DNA of 12,914 nucleotides, taken from assembly GCA_035315685.1 (NCBI GenBank), contig DATFXR010000494.1:1-12914 (forward strand), written 5' to 3'. A model generated the notes under the pieces. The model was not told the origin of the DNA and did not search any database. It worked only from the letters and a program-made list of their open reading frames with translations. Position 1 is the first letter of the stretch. Every line of letters begins with the position of its first letter. Shown one piece after another: positions 1 to 6,868 of this stretch. Made by a program: the position numbers and the translations under genes. This DNA is from QHWK01 sp035315685 (lineage in GTDB: Bacteria > Acidobacteriota > Vicinamibacteria > Vicinamibacterales > CAVVIG01).

Positions 1-1083
1 GTCAGCTTCGCAGCCGGCTGGACGATGGTCCTGTCCTACGCGATCGTCTGCCCGTGGGAGGCGGTCGCTACCGGCAACCTGCTGGCGCGTGTCTTTCCAT
101 CGCTCAACAGCTATCAGCTGTACGTCATCGATGGCAGCCCGATCTTCGCGCCGCGGCTCGCGGTCGGCGTTGCGCTGACGGCACTCATCGCGGCCGTGAA
201 CTACCGCGGCATCAAGCCGAGCGGCGTGTTCCAGGATGTGATGACGTTCGGCCTGCTCGCGACCTTCGCGATCTTCACACTGCTCGGATTCGCGAAAGGG
301 TCGAACGCGAACATGCAGCCGCTGTTCGCGCCAGGGCGGAGCGGCCTGCTCGGGATCTTTCTCGTGATGCAGATCGTGCCGTACTTCATGACCGGCTTCG
401 AGTCGGTCGCGAAGGGATCGGAGGAAGCCCGGACCGGGTTCGATCCGCGCAACTTCACGACCGCCATCTACGCATCGCTGGTCGCCGGCTTCCTGTTCTA
501 CGTCCTCATCATCGCGGTCGTGACCTACGTATATCCGTGGCAGGAGATCGTCGCCGGGCACGTGCGGACCGAGGTCGCGTTCGAGCGGACCTTCGGCTCC
601 CACGCGATCGCGCAGCTGATTCTGTTCGGCGCGTTTCTGTCCTTGCTGAAGATCTTCAACGGCAACTTCGTCGCGGCGACGCGCATGCTCTACGCGATCG
701 GACGCCGCGAGCTGGTGCATCCCTCGCTCGGCCGCGTCCATCCGTCGTTCGGCACGCCTGTGGTCGCCATCGGGCTCATGGCGGCGCTGACGATCGCCGC
801 GGCGATGTTCGGGGACGCGATTCTCGTCCCGATCACCGAGGTGGGATCGCTCGCCGTCGGCGTCGGCTGGCTGTCGGCCTGCCTCGCCTACGTCGCGCGG
901 CGAGACGGGTCCGAGTCGGCTGCGATGGCCTGTCTCGGCGCGGCGGTCAGCAGTGCGATCGTCCTGATGAAGGTCGTGCCGGCCGTGCCTGGCAGCTTTA
1001 CCGCCGCGGAATGGACGGCGTTCATCGCCTGGAGCGCGGTCGGGCTCGCCTTCTGGCTCGCCCGCCGCCGGACGGGAGTGTAG
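1..1083 (+). CDS. APC-family amino acid permease, 5'-truncated by window edge
   Basis: The reading frame is open from base 1 and ends at TAG 1081-1083, giving 360 visible residues; the N-terminus lies outside the window. The product is strongly hydrophobic, with about nine or ten membrane segments separated by short charged loops, as expected for TM3 onward of a 12-TM APC transporter. Family-like landmarks are GIKPSGVFQDVMTFGLL (a small loop leading into a helix), GFESVAKGSEEA (the TM6-like region where APC carriers bind substrate), and NGNFVAATRMLYAIGRR near the middle. It probably imports an amino acid or amine by proton or sodium symport across the inner membrane; the substrate cannot be told from sequence. 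It converges on the disulfide oxidoreductase gene, with only 38 bp between their stop codons. The family call is firm and the substrate is open. Confidence 0.9.
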   Translation, partial: VSFAAGWTMVLSYAIVCPWEAVATGNLLARVFPSLNSYQLYVIDGSPIFAPRLAVGVALTALIAAVNYRGIKPSGVFQDVMTFGLLATFAIFTLLGFAKGSNANMQPLFAPGRSGLLGIFLVMQIVPYFMTGFESVAKGSEEARTGFDPRNFTTAIYASLVAGFLFYVLIIAVVTYVYPWQEIVAGHVRTEVAFERTFGSHAIAQLILFGAFLSLLKIFNGNFVAATRMLYAIGRRELVHPSLGRVHPSFGTPVVAIGLMAALTIAAAMFGDAILVPITEVGSLAVGVGWLSACLAYVARRDGSESAAMACLGAAVSSAIVLMKVVPAVPGSFTAAEWTAFIAWSAVGLAFWLARRRTGV

Positions 1084-1139
1084 GACCGACAGGCGCGCCG
1101 CGCCGCCCTTCCCCACCCACCCTATGAGCCTATCGGTCC
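1083..1139. terminator. Inverted repeat at the convergent permease/oxidoreductase ends (candidate bidirectional terminator)
   Basis: Left arm GGACCGACAGG (1083-1093) and right arm CCTATCGGTCC (1129-1139) pair at 10 of 11 positions around a 35-nt GC-rich loop. The left arm begins at the last base of the permease stop codon. The right arm lies in the last codons of the minus-strand gene. No T-tract follows either arm, so intrinsic termination is not assured. Position at a convergent junction is the main argument. Confidence 0.45.
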
Positions 1140-1805
1140 CACACTCGGGTCCCGTCCGGAGAGCGCCTGAGCGACGAACAGGTCCTGCGGCAGGCCCCCG
1201 AGGATCTCGACGGTCTCGTCGACGACGGTCTTTGGCACGCCGGTCACGCGGTAGCGCCGCGCGAGATCCGGAAACTCCGTCGCCTCGACGGCATACGCGG
1301 TGATGTTGGTGTTCGAGAACGCCATTTCGTGTGCGAGGCTGACCGCCCGCGGACAATGCGGTCACGTCGGTGTCGTGAACACCTGGACGGTCATCGGCTT
1401 GTCGACCGCCGCCAGCTTCTGGCGGTTTTCGTCGGTGAGGCTCGAGGCGCGGCCACCGACCAGCAGCAGCGCATGCACGAGCGAGATGAACTCGTAGCCG
1501 GACGGCGCGCCAAGGAAGCGGATGCGCGAATCGCGCCCGTCGCCGTTGCTGCCATCCGCGAGCAGCGCAAGGGCGGGCACACGATCGATGCCGTACTGCG
1601 TCGCCTTTTCCTTCTCGAGCACGAAGTTCACTTCCTCGATCGCAATGTTGTCGGAGAGCGCCGGCAGCTCGTCGAGGATGTGCCGCGTATGCAGGCAGGT
1701 TTCGCAGTCGAGCGACTGCGTGAAAAACAGCACGCGCACCTTCGACGTCATCTCGCTGAACGAGGCTCGCAGTCTGTCCTGATCGGCTGGCGAGAGGAGA
1801 CCCAT
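1122..1805 (-). CDS. Two-domain glutaredoxin-like protein disulfide oxidoreductase, probable selenoprotein (UPHC active site)
   Basis: Read through one in-frame TGA (1362-1364), the frame from ATG 1803-1805 to TAG 1122-1124 gives 227 residues, close to the length I recall for PDO-type tandem-thioredoxin oxidoreductases (about 225). Domain 1 has a CETC redox motif (C34, C37) and a cis-proline in DRVPA (P77). Domain 2 reads TPT-U-PHCP, so TGA is residue 148 and C151 is the resolving cysteine; its cis-proline is in TGVPKT (P191). In this family position 148 is normally Cys (TPTCPYCPR). Homology runs straight across the TGA without frame change (VQVFTTPT before; PHCPRAVSLAHEMAFSN after), which argues against a frameshift or two genes. 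A SECIS-like hairpin begins 11 nt after the TGA. The likely role is cytosolic thiol-disulfide exchange, with selenocysteine as the attacking nucleophile. No strong Shine-Dalgarno is visible, but MGLLS is a family-typical start. The alternative is a nonsense mutation or a base-call error for TGC/TGT. Confidence 0.82.
1330..1364 (-). promoter_or_regulatory. UGA codon plus candidate bacterial SECIS hairpin
   Basis: On the minus strand the TGA (1362-1364) is followed by 11 nt (1361-1351) and then GCGGGC (1350-1345), loop GGUCA (1344-1340) and GCCUCGC (1339-1333). The stem pairs with one G-U and one bulged C. It can be extended below a CC bulge by UGU (1355-1353) pairing with ACA (1332-1330). The spacing and the GGUC at the start of the apical loop match what is known of the E. 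coli fdhF SECIS, where SelB recognises a mini stem-loop about 11 nt after UGA carrying a GGUC loop. The fold was assessed by eye only. Confidence 0.65.
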
Positions 1806-1825
1806 ATCGTGATTATGAGGGGGGC

Positions 1826-1892
1826 GGGGGCTTGGGGCTAGGGGCTAGGGCGCTAGCTGTGACAGCTCGGAGGTAGCTGGCCCCGAGCCCCC
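1826..1892. repeat. Long imperfect hairpin with G-rich CTAGGGG-type repeats between two minus-strand genes
   Basis: GGGGGCTTGGGGC (1826-1838) pairs with GCCCCGAGCCCCC (1880-1892) at 12 of 13 Watson-Crick positions, plus one T-G. Inside it, AGCTG (1855-1859) and CAGCT (1863-1867) form a second small hairpin around TGA. The left arm continues into tandem GGGGCTA units (about 1834-1847), so this looks like a REP-like or simple-repeat intergenic palindrome. It fills most of the 94 bp between the zinc-ribbon gene's stop and the oxidoreductase start. It could attenuate transcription between them or protect mRNA ends. Confidence 0.6.
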
Positions 1893-1899
1893 AACCCCA

Positions 1900-2379
1900 T
1901 CACTTGAACAGATCGTCGAACGCCTTCCGCGCGCTGCTGGTCGTGGTTGATCCGCCTTCGCCCGATGATGACGTGGGACTGCTGGTCTGACGCTCGATGG
2001 TCGTGCGCGGTGAGAACAGCTGGCACAGGTTGCGCTCGTCTTTCGGCGATACGCGCATCGGCAGCTTCGCGCTCTGTGTGCACTCCCAGCGCGCGCTCGT
2101 GTCGAACGACACGCACTGCAGGCATGCATGGAGATCGGCGCCGCACCGCGAGCAGCGGCTGTCGAGCTGCACCGGCAGCGGGAGCTTGTTTCCGCAGCGG
2201 CCGCACTTGAACACCTCGTGCATGCCCATCAGGTTCGGCGTCTTCGGCCCGCGCTCGTCCTGCAGCACACGGCCGGGCGCCCGTTCCTGGGGCGGTCGGG
2301 GCGGCTTCGGCCCCTGCGGGCCGCGCGGCCTGTCCTCGTCCTGATACCCGCGCTGACGATACTTTCGGTCGTCGCTCAT
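1900..2379 (-). CDS. Small zinc-ribbon-type protein of unknown function
   Basis: The product has 159 residues, from ATG 2377-2379 to TGA 1900-1902. The first 50 or so residues are low-complexity and charged, rich in Arg, Pro, Gly and Gln, and look disordered. The core has eight cysteines: C59/C62, C76/C79, C86/C89, C100 and C119. The first two CxxC pairs sit 14 residues apart, as in a rubredoxin/zinc-ribbon knuckle, and the third pair follows closely, so one or two zinc sites are likely. A Ser/Thr/Gly linker (about 131-150) leads to a short C-terminal tail, RKAFDDLFK, that looks like a docking peptide. There is no signal peptide, so it is probably cytosolic. A purine-rich GAGGGG lies just before the ATG but is rather close to it. 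It lies 47 bp downstream of the large regulator, same strand, and upstream of the oxidoreductase, so co-transcription is possible. I do not recognise a named family; DNA, RNA or protein binding are all possible. Confidence 0.8.
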   Translation of the reverse strand: MSDDRKYRQRGYQDEDRPRGPQGPKPPRPPQERAPGRVLQDERGPKTPNLMGMHEVFKCGRCGNKLPLPVQLDSRCSRCGADLHACLQCVSFDTSARWECTQSAKLPMRVSPKDERNLCQLFSPRTTIERQTSSPTSSSGEGGSTTTSSARKAFDDLFK

Positions 2380-2426
2380 CGCCCCTCACTCTACTGCGTC
2401 ACGCGCTCTCGGCGAGCAATCACGGC

Positions 2427-5417
2427 CTACGGATGTCCCGCGATGCGCCTGACGACCTCGGAATCGGCAAACGATCGCCGGATCCCCTCGTCGGGGAGGG
2501 CGTCATAGATGCGGTCGGTCGTCGAACGCGCCTGCCGTGACAGCTGGTCCGTGCCGTCGAGCTCGATCAATGCATCCAGCGCGAGAAGTTGCAGGGCCGG
2601 ATCGGCGGTGTTGTTCGCGACGCCGACCGCCGCCTTCGCATCGACGATCCCCTGGCGCGTTCGGCCACGCGCGGCCAGGCCACGCGACCTGGTGATCAAG
2701 CCGAGTGTCTCGTACTTCGGCCGTCCGCGCGCGCGACTCTGCTCGATGCCGTCGGTTGCCGCGGCGATCGCAGCGTCAAAGGCGCCTCGCGCCATCGCGA
2801 GCTCGGCTCTGGCCTGAGTCAGACGCAGCTGCCACAGCCACTGATGCCAGCCGGCCGTCCTGGCTGCGGCAGCGGCCGTCTCGTCCAGCAGTCGTTCCGC
2901 GCGGCCGGGGTCGTGCCGGCGGGCGAACATCAAGAGCGCGTCGATTCCGGCGCTCACGATCGGCGGGACGAAACCGACGCCGCGGGCAAGTTCGCACGCC
3001 TCCGACTGCAACGCCTCTGCGTTCTCGAAGTCAAAAACAATCAGGTGGAGGCCGGCGGCCATGGCCGTGGCACGAGCGAGCATCGGAATCGCACCATACC
3101 GTCGGCCGAAGTCGCGCGCTTCCCGGTACGCGTCGCTCGCGTCGGCATAGCGGCCGGCGGCTGCCAGGTTCAGGCCGAGATGCGCGAGGGAGTACATGAT
3201 GAACGTGGTGTCACGCGATGCGCGTGCCGAATCCGCGGATGCGGCGGCGAGTGCGAGCGCCGGCGTCGATCGTCCAGCCAGATACAGCGTCAGCGGCCCC
3301 ATGATGTGTGCGGCCGTCGCCACGCCTGGTGCCCGTGACATCGAGCGCTGGTCCATCTCGATCGCGGCGGCGAGCTCACCATCGGCCTGCCGGCATCGTG
3401 CCAGCCACGCGATGGCGTTCGCGGCGAGATCGGAGCGTTGCAGCCGTTCGGCGAGCTGCAATGCTTCGGTCGCGTACCGTTCCACCGGACCAACGTCGAG
3501 CAGCAGGAACCAGGCGCGTGCCAGCGCGAGGACGATCTCGCACCGGCGCCCGATCTGCTCGGGATCGAGGTTGTCGAGCGCGGCCTCCAAATCGCCGACT
3601 TCCATCCGCCATTCGCCAAGCGCCTCGAAGGAGTGGGCGCGCCGTGTGTGCAGATCGACGCGCAATCGTGCCGTTTCAGGCCCTTCCGGCAGGAATTCGA
3701 GGCAGTGGAACGCGAGAGCGAACAGGCGCGCGGCCTCTTCGTGGGCCAGCCCTTCAGCCGCCCGGTCTCCCGCGCGCGTCGCGTAGTCGATGGCCTTGTC
3801 GACCACCCCGGTGGGTGCCGCCTCGGAGAAGTGATACGCGAGTTCGGCCAGCGGCTGAACCTGTGCGCTCTGCGCGACCCGCTCGATCGCATCGGCGACC
3901 CGCCGGTGGAGCCGCACTCGGCGTGGCGAGCTCAGTTCGCTGTACAAGGTTTCCCGGATCAGAGCGTGCCTGAACACGCAGTGGCCCTTCGTTTCTTTCG
4001 ACTCGCTGACCAGCTGCGCGCGCATCGCCTCTTCCAGCGCACTCAGCAGGTCGCCGTCCGGCAGGTCGGCGACCGTCTGGACGAGATTCAGGTCGAACTC
4101 ACGCCCGACGACGGCCGCAACGGCGAGCGCGCGGTTGCAGGCATCGCTCAACCTGGACAGCCGGCGGCCGATGACTTCCTTGATTCCCTCCGAAAGCCCG
4201 AAGTCGGCCGCATCACCGACCCGTCCGCCAAGGCGATCGATCGCGCTCGTCTCCTTCAAGTGCCGGAGAATTTCCGTGGCGAAGAACGGATTGCCGTCCG
4301 TGCTCTTCATGACCAGCGCCGCCAGCTGAGACGGTGCGTCCGGTCCGACGATCGAGTCGACCAACGCGCTGACGTGCGCGACATCCAGTCCATGGAGTAC
4401 AAGCCGCGTCACTCCCGGATCGCGGCGCAGTGTAATCAGCATGTCGGCAAGGGGGTTGACACGACCGAGCTCGCTCTCCCGGTAAGTTGCGACGATCATG
4501 AACGAGGCGGTGCGGGCCGACCGCATGACATGCCGCACCAGCAGCAAGGTCGGCTTGTCAGCCCAGTGCAGGTCGTCGAAGATCAGCAGCAGCGGGTGTG
4601 CGCGCGACGCGACGGCGAGCAGCGCCGCGACCGCTTCGAACAGGCGGTACCGCCTGGCCTCCGGGTCGATCGGCTGCGGACCCGGCAGATCGGGAACGCG
4701 ATCGCGCAGCTCCGGCACGAATGATCCGAGTTCGCCGCCGCCACCGATGGCGGCCAGTTGACTCCGGAGGTCGGCCTGCGGGCTGTGGCGTACGTACCAG
4801 CTGAGACATTCGACGAATGGCTGGTACGGCACCAGGTTCTCTTCATCGCTACAACCCACCAGGATGGTGCTGCCCTCCGCACCACGACTGCGTGCGAACT
4901 GGAGCGCGAGCTGTGTCTTCCCGATTCCGGGCTCACCGGAGACGAGCAGCAACTGATGGCGGCCGTCTGTCGCACGCTGCCACACCTGCTGCATCTGCGC
5001 GAGTTCGACCTGGCGACCGACGAACCCCCCGGCGGTTGTCGGCAACGACGGCGGCAGCGCCGTGGCCGACCGTTCGCCCTCGGCGGCAGCGTCCGTCGTT
5101 TCTTGAACGTTCGAGATGAATCGATAGCCTCGCTTCGCTACCGTCTGAATGTAGTCCCGGCCATCGGACGTCGGCCCGAGCACTCGCCGGAGCGACGAGA
5201 TGGCGCGCGCCAGGCTCCCCTCTTCGACGGCAACGCCCGGCCAGATCTCGTCGAGCAGCTGTTGCTTCTCGAGCAGCCGGCCCGGGTGCTGGACCAGCAC
5301 GGTCAGGAGATCGAACACCTTGGGCGGGAGGGAGACCACCTGCGTCCCGCGCCGAAGCTGGCGCTCCCGTTCATCGAGCCGGTACCGATCGAATGCGAAC
5401 AAGCGCTGGCCTGACAT
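2427..5417 (-). CDS. Winged-helix / AAA (STAND) ATPase / TPR transcriptional regulator
   Basis: The product has 996 residues, from ATG 5415-5417 to TAG 2427-2429. Residues about 5-104 are an OmpR/PhoB-CadC-type winged helix, with LPPKVFDLLTVLVQHPGRLL, the recognition-helix region VEEGSLARAISSLRRVLG, and the wing IQTVAKRGYRF. After a short linker, GFVGRQVEL opens an ATPase module with Walker A GEPGIGKT (161-168) and Walker B LLLIFDDLHWAD (about 276-287), typical of STAND/MalT-like regulators. From about residue 540 the protein is Ala/Leu/Arg-rich helical repeat, TPR-like, a probable ligand or partner sensor. There is no receiver domain and no convincing membrane segment, so it is likely a cytosolic ATP-dependent switch responding to an effector. 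It diverges from the haloperoxidase gene across 125 bp and may control that gene, itself, or the genes downstream. No clear Shine-Dalgarno is seen. The inducer is unknown. Confidence 0.9.
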   Translation of the reverse strand: MSGQRLFAFDRYRLDERERQLRRGTQVVSLPPKVFDLLTVLVQHPGRLLEKQQLLDEIWPGVAVEEGSLARAISSLRRVLGPTSDGRDYIQTVAKRGYRFISNVQETTDAAAEGERSATALPPSLPTTAGGFVGRQVELAQMQQVWQRATDGRHQLLLVSGEPGIGKTQLALQFARSRGAEGSTILVGCSDEENLVPYQPFVECLSWYVRHSPQADLRSQLAAIGGGGELGSFVPELRDRVPDLPGPQPIDPEARRYRLFEAVAALLAVASRAHPLLLIFDDLHWADKPTLLLVRHVMRSARTASFMIVATYRESELGRVNPLADMLITLRRDPGVTRLVLHGLDVAHVSALVDSIVGPDAPSQLAALVMKSTDGNPFFATEILRHLKETSAIDRLGGRVGDAADFGLSEGIKEVIGRRLSRLSDACNRALAVAAVVGREFDLNLVQTVADLPDGDLLSALEEAMRAQLVSESKETKGHCVFRHALIRETLYSELSSPRRVRLHRRVADAIERVAQSAQVQPLAELAYHFSEAAPTGVVDKAIDYATRAGDRAAEGLAHEEAARLFALAFHCLEFLPEGPETARLRVDLHTRRAHSFEALGEWRMEVGDLEAALDNLDPEQIGRRCEIVLALARAWFLLLDVGPVERYATEALQLAERLQRSDLAANAIAWLARCRQADGELAAAIEMDQRSMSRAPGVATAAHIMGPLTLYLAGRSTPALALAAASADSARASRDTTFIMYSLAHLGLNLAAAGRYADASDAYREARDFGRRYGAIPMLARATAMAAGLHLIVFDFENAEALQSEACELARGVGFVPPIVSAGIDALLMFARRHDPGRAERLLDETAAAAARTAGWHQWLWQLRLTQARAELAMARGAFDAAIAAATDGIEQSRARGRPKYETLGLITRSRGLAARGRTRQGIVDAKAAVGVANNTADPALQLLALDALIELDGTDQLSRQARSTTDRIYDALPDEGIRRSFADSEVVRRIAGHP

Positions 5418-5445
5418 CCGAACAATTTCCGGAATTCATCCGAAC
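5415..5445. promoter_or_regulatory. Direct repeat CATCCGAAC x2 flanking TTCCGGAA at the regulator start
   Basis: CATCCGAAC occurs at 5415-5423 and again at 5437-5445, so repeat starts are 22 bp apart, about two helical turns. The palindrome TTCCGGAA (5427-5434) lies between them. The first copy contains the regulator's start codon. OmpR/PhoB-type winged helices usually bind tandem direct half-sites with about 11 bp per half-site, so this is a plausible autoregulatory operator, though unproven. Confidence 0.4.
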
Positions 5446-5542
5446 GCGGTCACGACTCTCGTGCGCGTCTCGCGCGATCTTCAGCCCGCCGATTGTACCC
5501 GTTCATCAGGCGACGGAAACGAGCGGGCAGGCAGGAGGAGTC
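5418..5542. promoter_or_regulatory. Divergent intergenic region between regulator and haloperoxidase
   Basis: This 125-bp region must hold the promoters for both divergent genes. Besides the repeat at its left end, I see no confident -35/-10 pair on either strand. The haloperoxidase Shine-Dalgarno lies at its right end. Confidence 0.4.
5531..5540 (+). promoter_or_regulatory. Strong Shine-Dalgarno setting the haloperoxidase start
   Basis: GCAGGAGGAG ends 2 nt before ATG 5543-5545, with the AGGAGG core at a workable distance. It decides the start codon: the same frame stays open upstream to an ATG at 5393, but that would add 50 residues with no sense and overlap the divergent regulator gene. 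Confidence 0.75.
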
Positions 5543-6817
5543 ATGACCAGAACCGCGTTGATCCCCATTGCGCTGTCGACGGCGGCCTCACTGACGGCCG
5601 CGACCTCCGTGCGAGCCGATGTCGTGCTGGACTGGAACGCCCACGCGGCGCAGGCGATCGTGACCATCGGCGGCCAGGTGCCGCCACGTGCGCTGATCCG
5701 GCTTGCGATGGTCCACCTGGCGATGTACGACGCCGTCAATGCGATCGCGGGAGCGCCTTTCGAGGGTTATGCCAGCGTCCCGAAGGTCGATCGCCCGGCG
5801 TCACCCGAGGCGGCCGCCGTCGCTGCCGCGCACGACGTGCTGATCGCACTGTTTCCCGCGCAGGAAGCTGACCTCGATGCGAAGTACGCGACGTCGCTCG
5901 CGGCGCTGCCGGACGACACCACCAAGGTCAATGGGATTGCCGTCGGCCAGCGTGCGGCGCGCGCCATTCTGCAAGCACGCGCCGGCGACGGTCGAGACGC
6001 AACGGTAACATATGTGCCCGGCTCGGGCCCCGGCATCTGGGTGCCCACGCCACCCGCATTTCTCGCCGGACAGGCCCCGGAGACGCCGTTTGTGCAACCC
6101 TTCGCCCTGAAGTCTGCCTCGCAATTCCGGCCTGACGCGCCGTTCAATCTCGCAAGCGAGGAGTGGGCACGCGACTACAACGAGGTCAAGTCGCTCGGGT
6201 CTGCAGTCGGAAGCATCCGAACGCCCGAACAGACCGACATCGCTCGATTCTGGAGTGACAACCCGCCCTTGCAGTGGAACCGTGCGTGGCGCGCCGTGTC
6301 CATCGCCAGCGCGCTCGGATTGGCCGACAACGCACGCTACTTCGCGATGCTCGCGACGGCGTCGGCCGACGCGTTGATTGCCTGCTGGGATGCCAAGTAT
6401 TTCTACAATTTCTGGCGGCCGGTCACCGCCATCAGAGCAGGTGATACCGACGGGAACCCGGAGACGGCTCCGGACCCCGCGTGGCTCGGCGTCATCGTCA
6501 CCCCCAACCACCCTGAGTACCCGGCCGCCCACGGCTGTTTCAGCGCGGCGTCGACCGAGACGCTGAAGCATTTCTTCGGCACCGACTACATCAGCTTCTC
6601 GATGAGCAGTGCGGCCGCTGGAGTCGTCGACAGGACTCGCACGTATGCTCGCTTCTCAGACGCGCTGGCCGAGGTCCTCGACGCGCGAATCTTTGGCGGC
6701 ATGCACTACAGAAACTCGACACGAGTCGGCGCCAGACTGGGAAAGCACGTGTCGAGATTCATGACGAAACACTACTTCCGCCCGACCGGGCAGGAGAAGG
6801 ACGAAGACAGGAACTAG
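5543..6817 (+). CDS. Secreted vanadium-dependent haloperoxidase / PAP2-fold protein
   Basis: The product has 424 residues. The N-terminus (about 1-26) is a signal peptide ending near SVRADV, so the enzyme acts in the periplasm or outside. The vanadate/phosphate pocket motifs are present in order: K285 and R292 in AKYFYNFWRPVTAIR; HPEYPAAHGC with H330; and DARIFGGMHYR with R382 and H388. The spacing R382-x5-H388 matches the chloroperoxidase-type pocket, where the second His coordinates vanadate. The usual P-S-G-H is P-A-A-H here (327-330), losing the Ser and Gly of the classical enzymes; I recall PAAHG in related bacterial proteins, so it may mark a subfamily. It may oxidise halide with H2O2 or act as an acid phosphatase of the same fold; sequence alone does not decide. 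It is a single-gene unit divergent from the regulator and convergent with the hydrolase gene. Confidence 0.88.
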   Translation: MTRTALIPIALSTAASLTAATSVRADVVLDWNAHAAQAIVTIGGQVPPRALIRLAMVHLAMYDAVNAIAGAPFEGYASVPKVDRPASPEAAAVAAAHDVLIALFPAQEADLDAKYATSLAALPDDTTKVNGIAVGQRAARAILQARAGDGRDATVTYVPGSGPGIWVPTPPAFLAGQAPETPFVQPFALKSASQFRPDAPFNLASEEWARDYNEVKSLGSAVGSIRTPEQTDIARFWSDNPPLQWNRAWRAVSIASALGLADNARYFAMLATASADALIACWDAKYFYNFWRPVTAIRAGDTDGNPETAPDPAWLGVIVTPNHPEYPAAHGCFSAASTETLKHFFGTDYISFSMSSAAAGVVDRTRTYARFSDALAEVLDARIFGGMHYRNSTRVGARLGKHVSRFMTKHYFRPTGQEKDEDRN

Positions 6818-6820
6818 CGC

Positions 6821-6868
6821 GCGCTGCGCACACCGGTGGAGCTACTGACTCTCCACCGGTGTCAGCGC
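6821..6868. terminator. Long hairpin at convergent haloperoxidase/hydrolase ends
   Basis: ACACCGGTGGAG (6830-6841) and CTCCACCGGTGT (6851-6862) are a perfect 12-bp inverted repeat around a 9-nt loop. After a 3-nt bulge (6827-6829) the stem extends with GCGCTG (6821-6826) and CAGCGC (6863-6868). The minus-strand gene's TAG stop (6842-6844) sits in the loop, and the plus-strand stop is 4 nt upstream of the stem. There is no T-tract. It is well placed as a bidirectional terminator. Confidence 0.7.

Noticed and set aside
1122..1325. A separate small minus-strand gene downstream of a 147-residue gene at 1362-1805
   Set aside because: It is in the same frame as the 1362-1805 stretch, separated only by TGA and 12 sense codons, and encodes the second half of the C-terminal thioredoxin fold; it has no ribosome binding site and could not fold alone.
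1326..1365. Frameshift or indel explaining the interrupted oxidoreductase
   Set aside because: Homology resumes in the same frame with no missing or extra residue; only the one codon differs from the family pattern.
3438..4724. Long plus-strand open frame (428 residues) inside the regulator
   Set aside because: It is antisense to a well-supported coding region, has no recognisable domains, and is rich in Arg as expected for shadow frames in GC-rich DNA.
5393..5542. N-terminal extension of the haloperoxidase to ATG 5393
   Set aside because: It would precede the signal peptide by 50 residues, overlap the divergent regulator and ignore the strong Shine-Dalgarno at 5531-5540.
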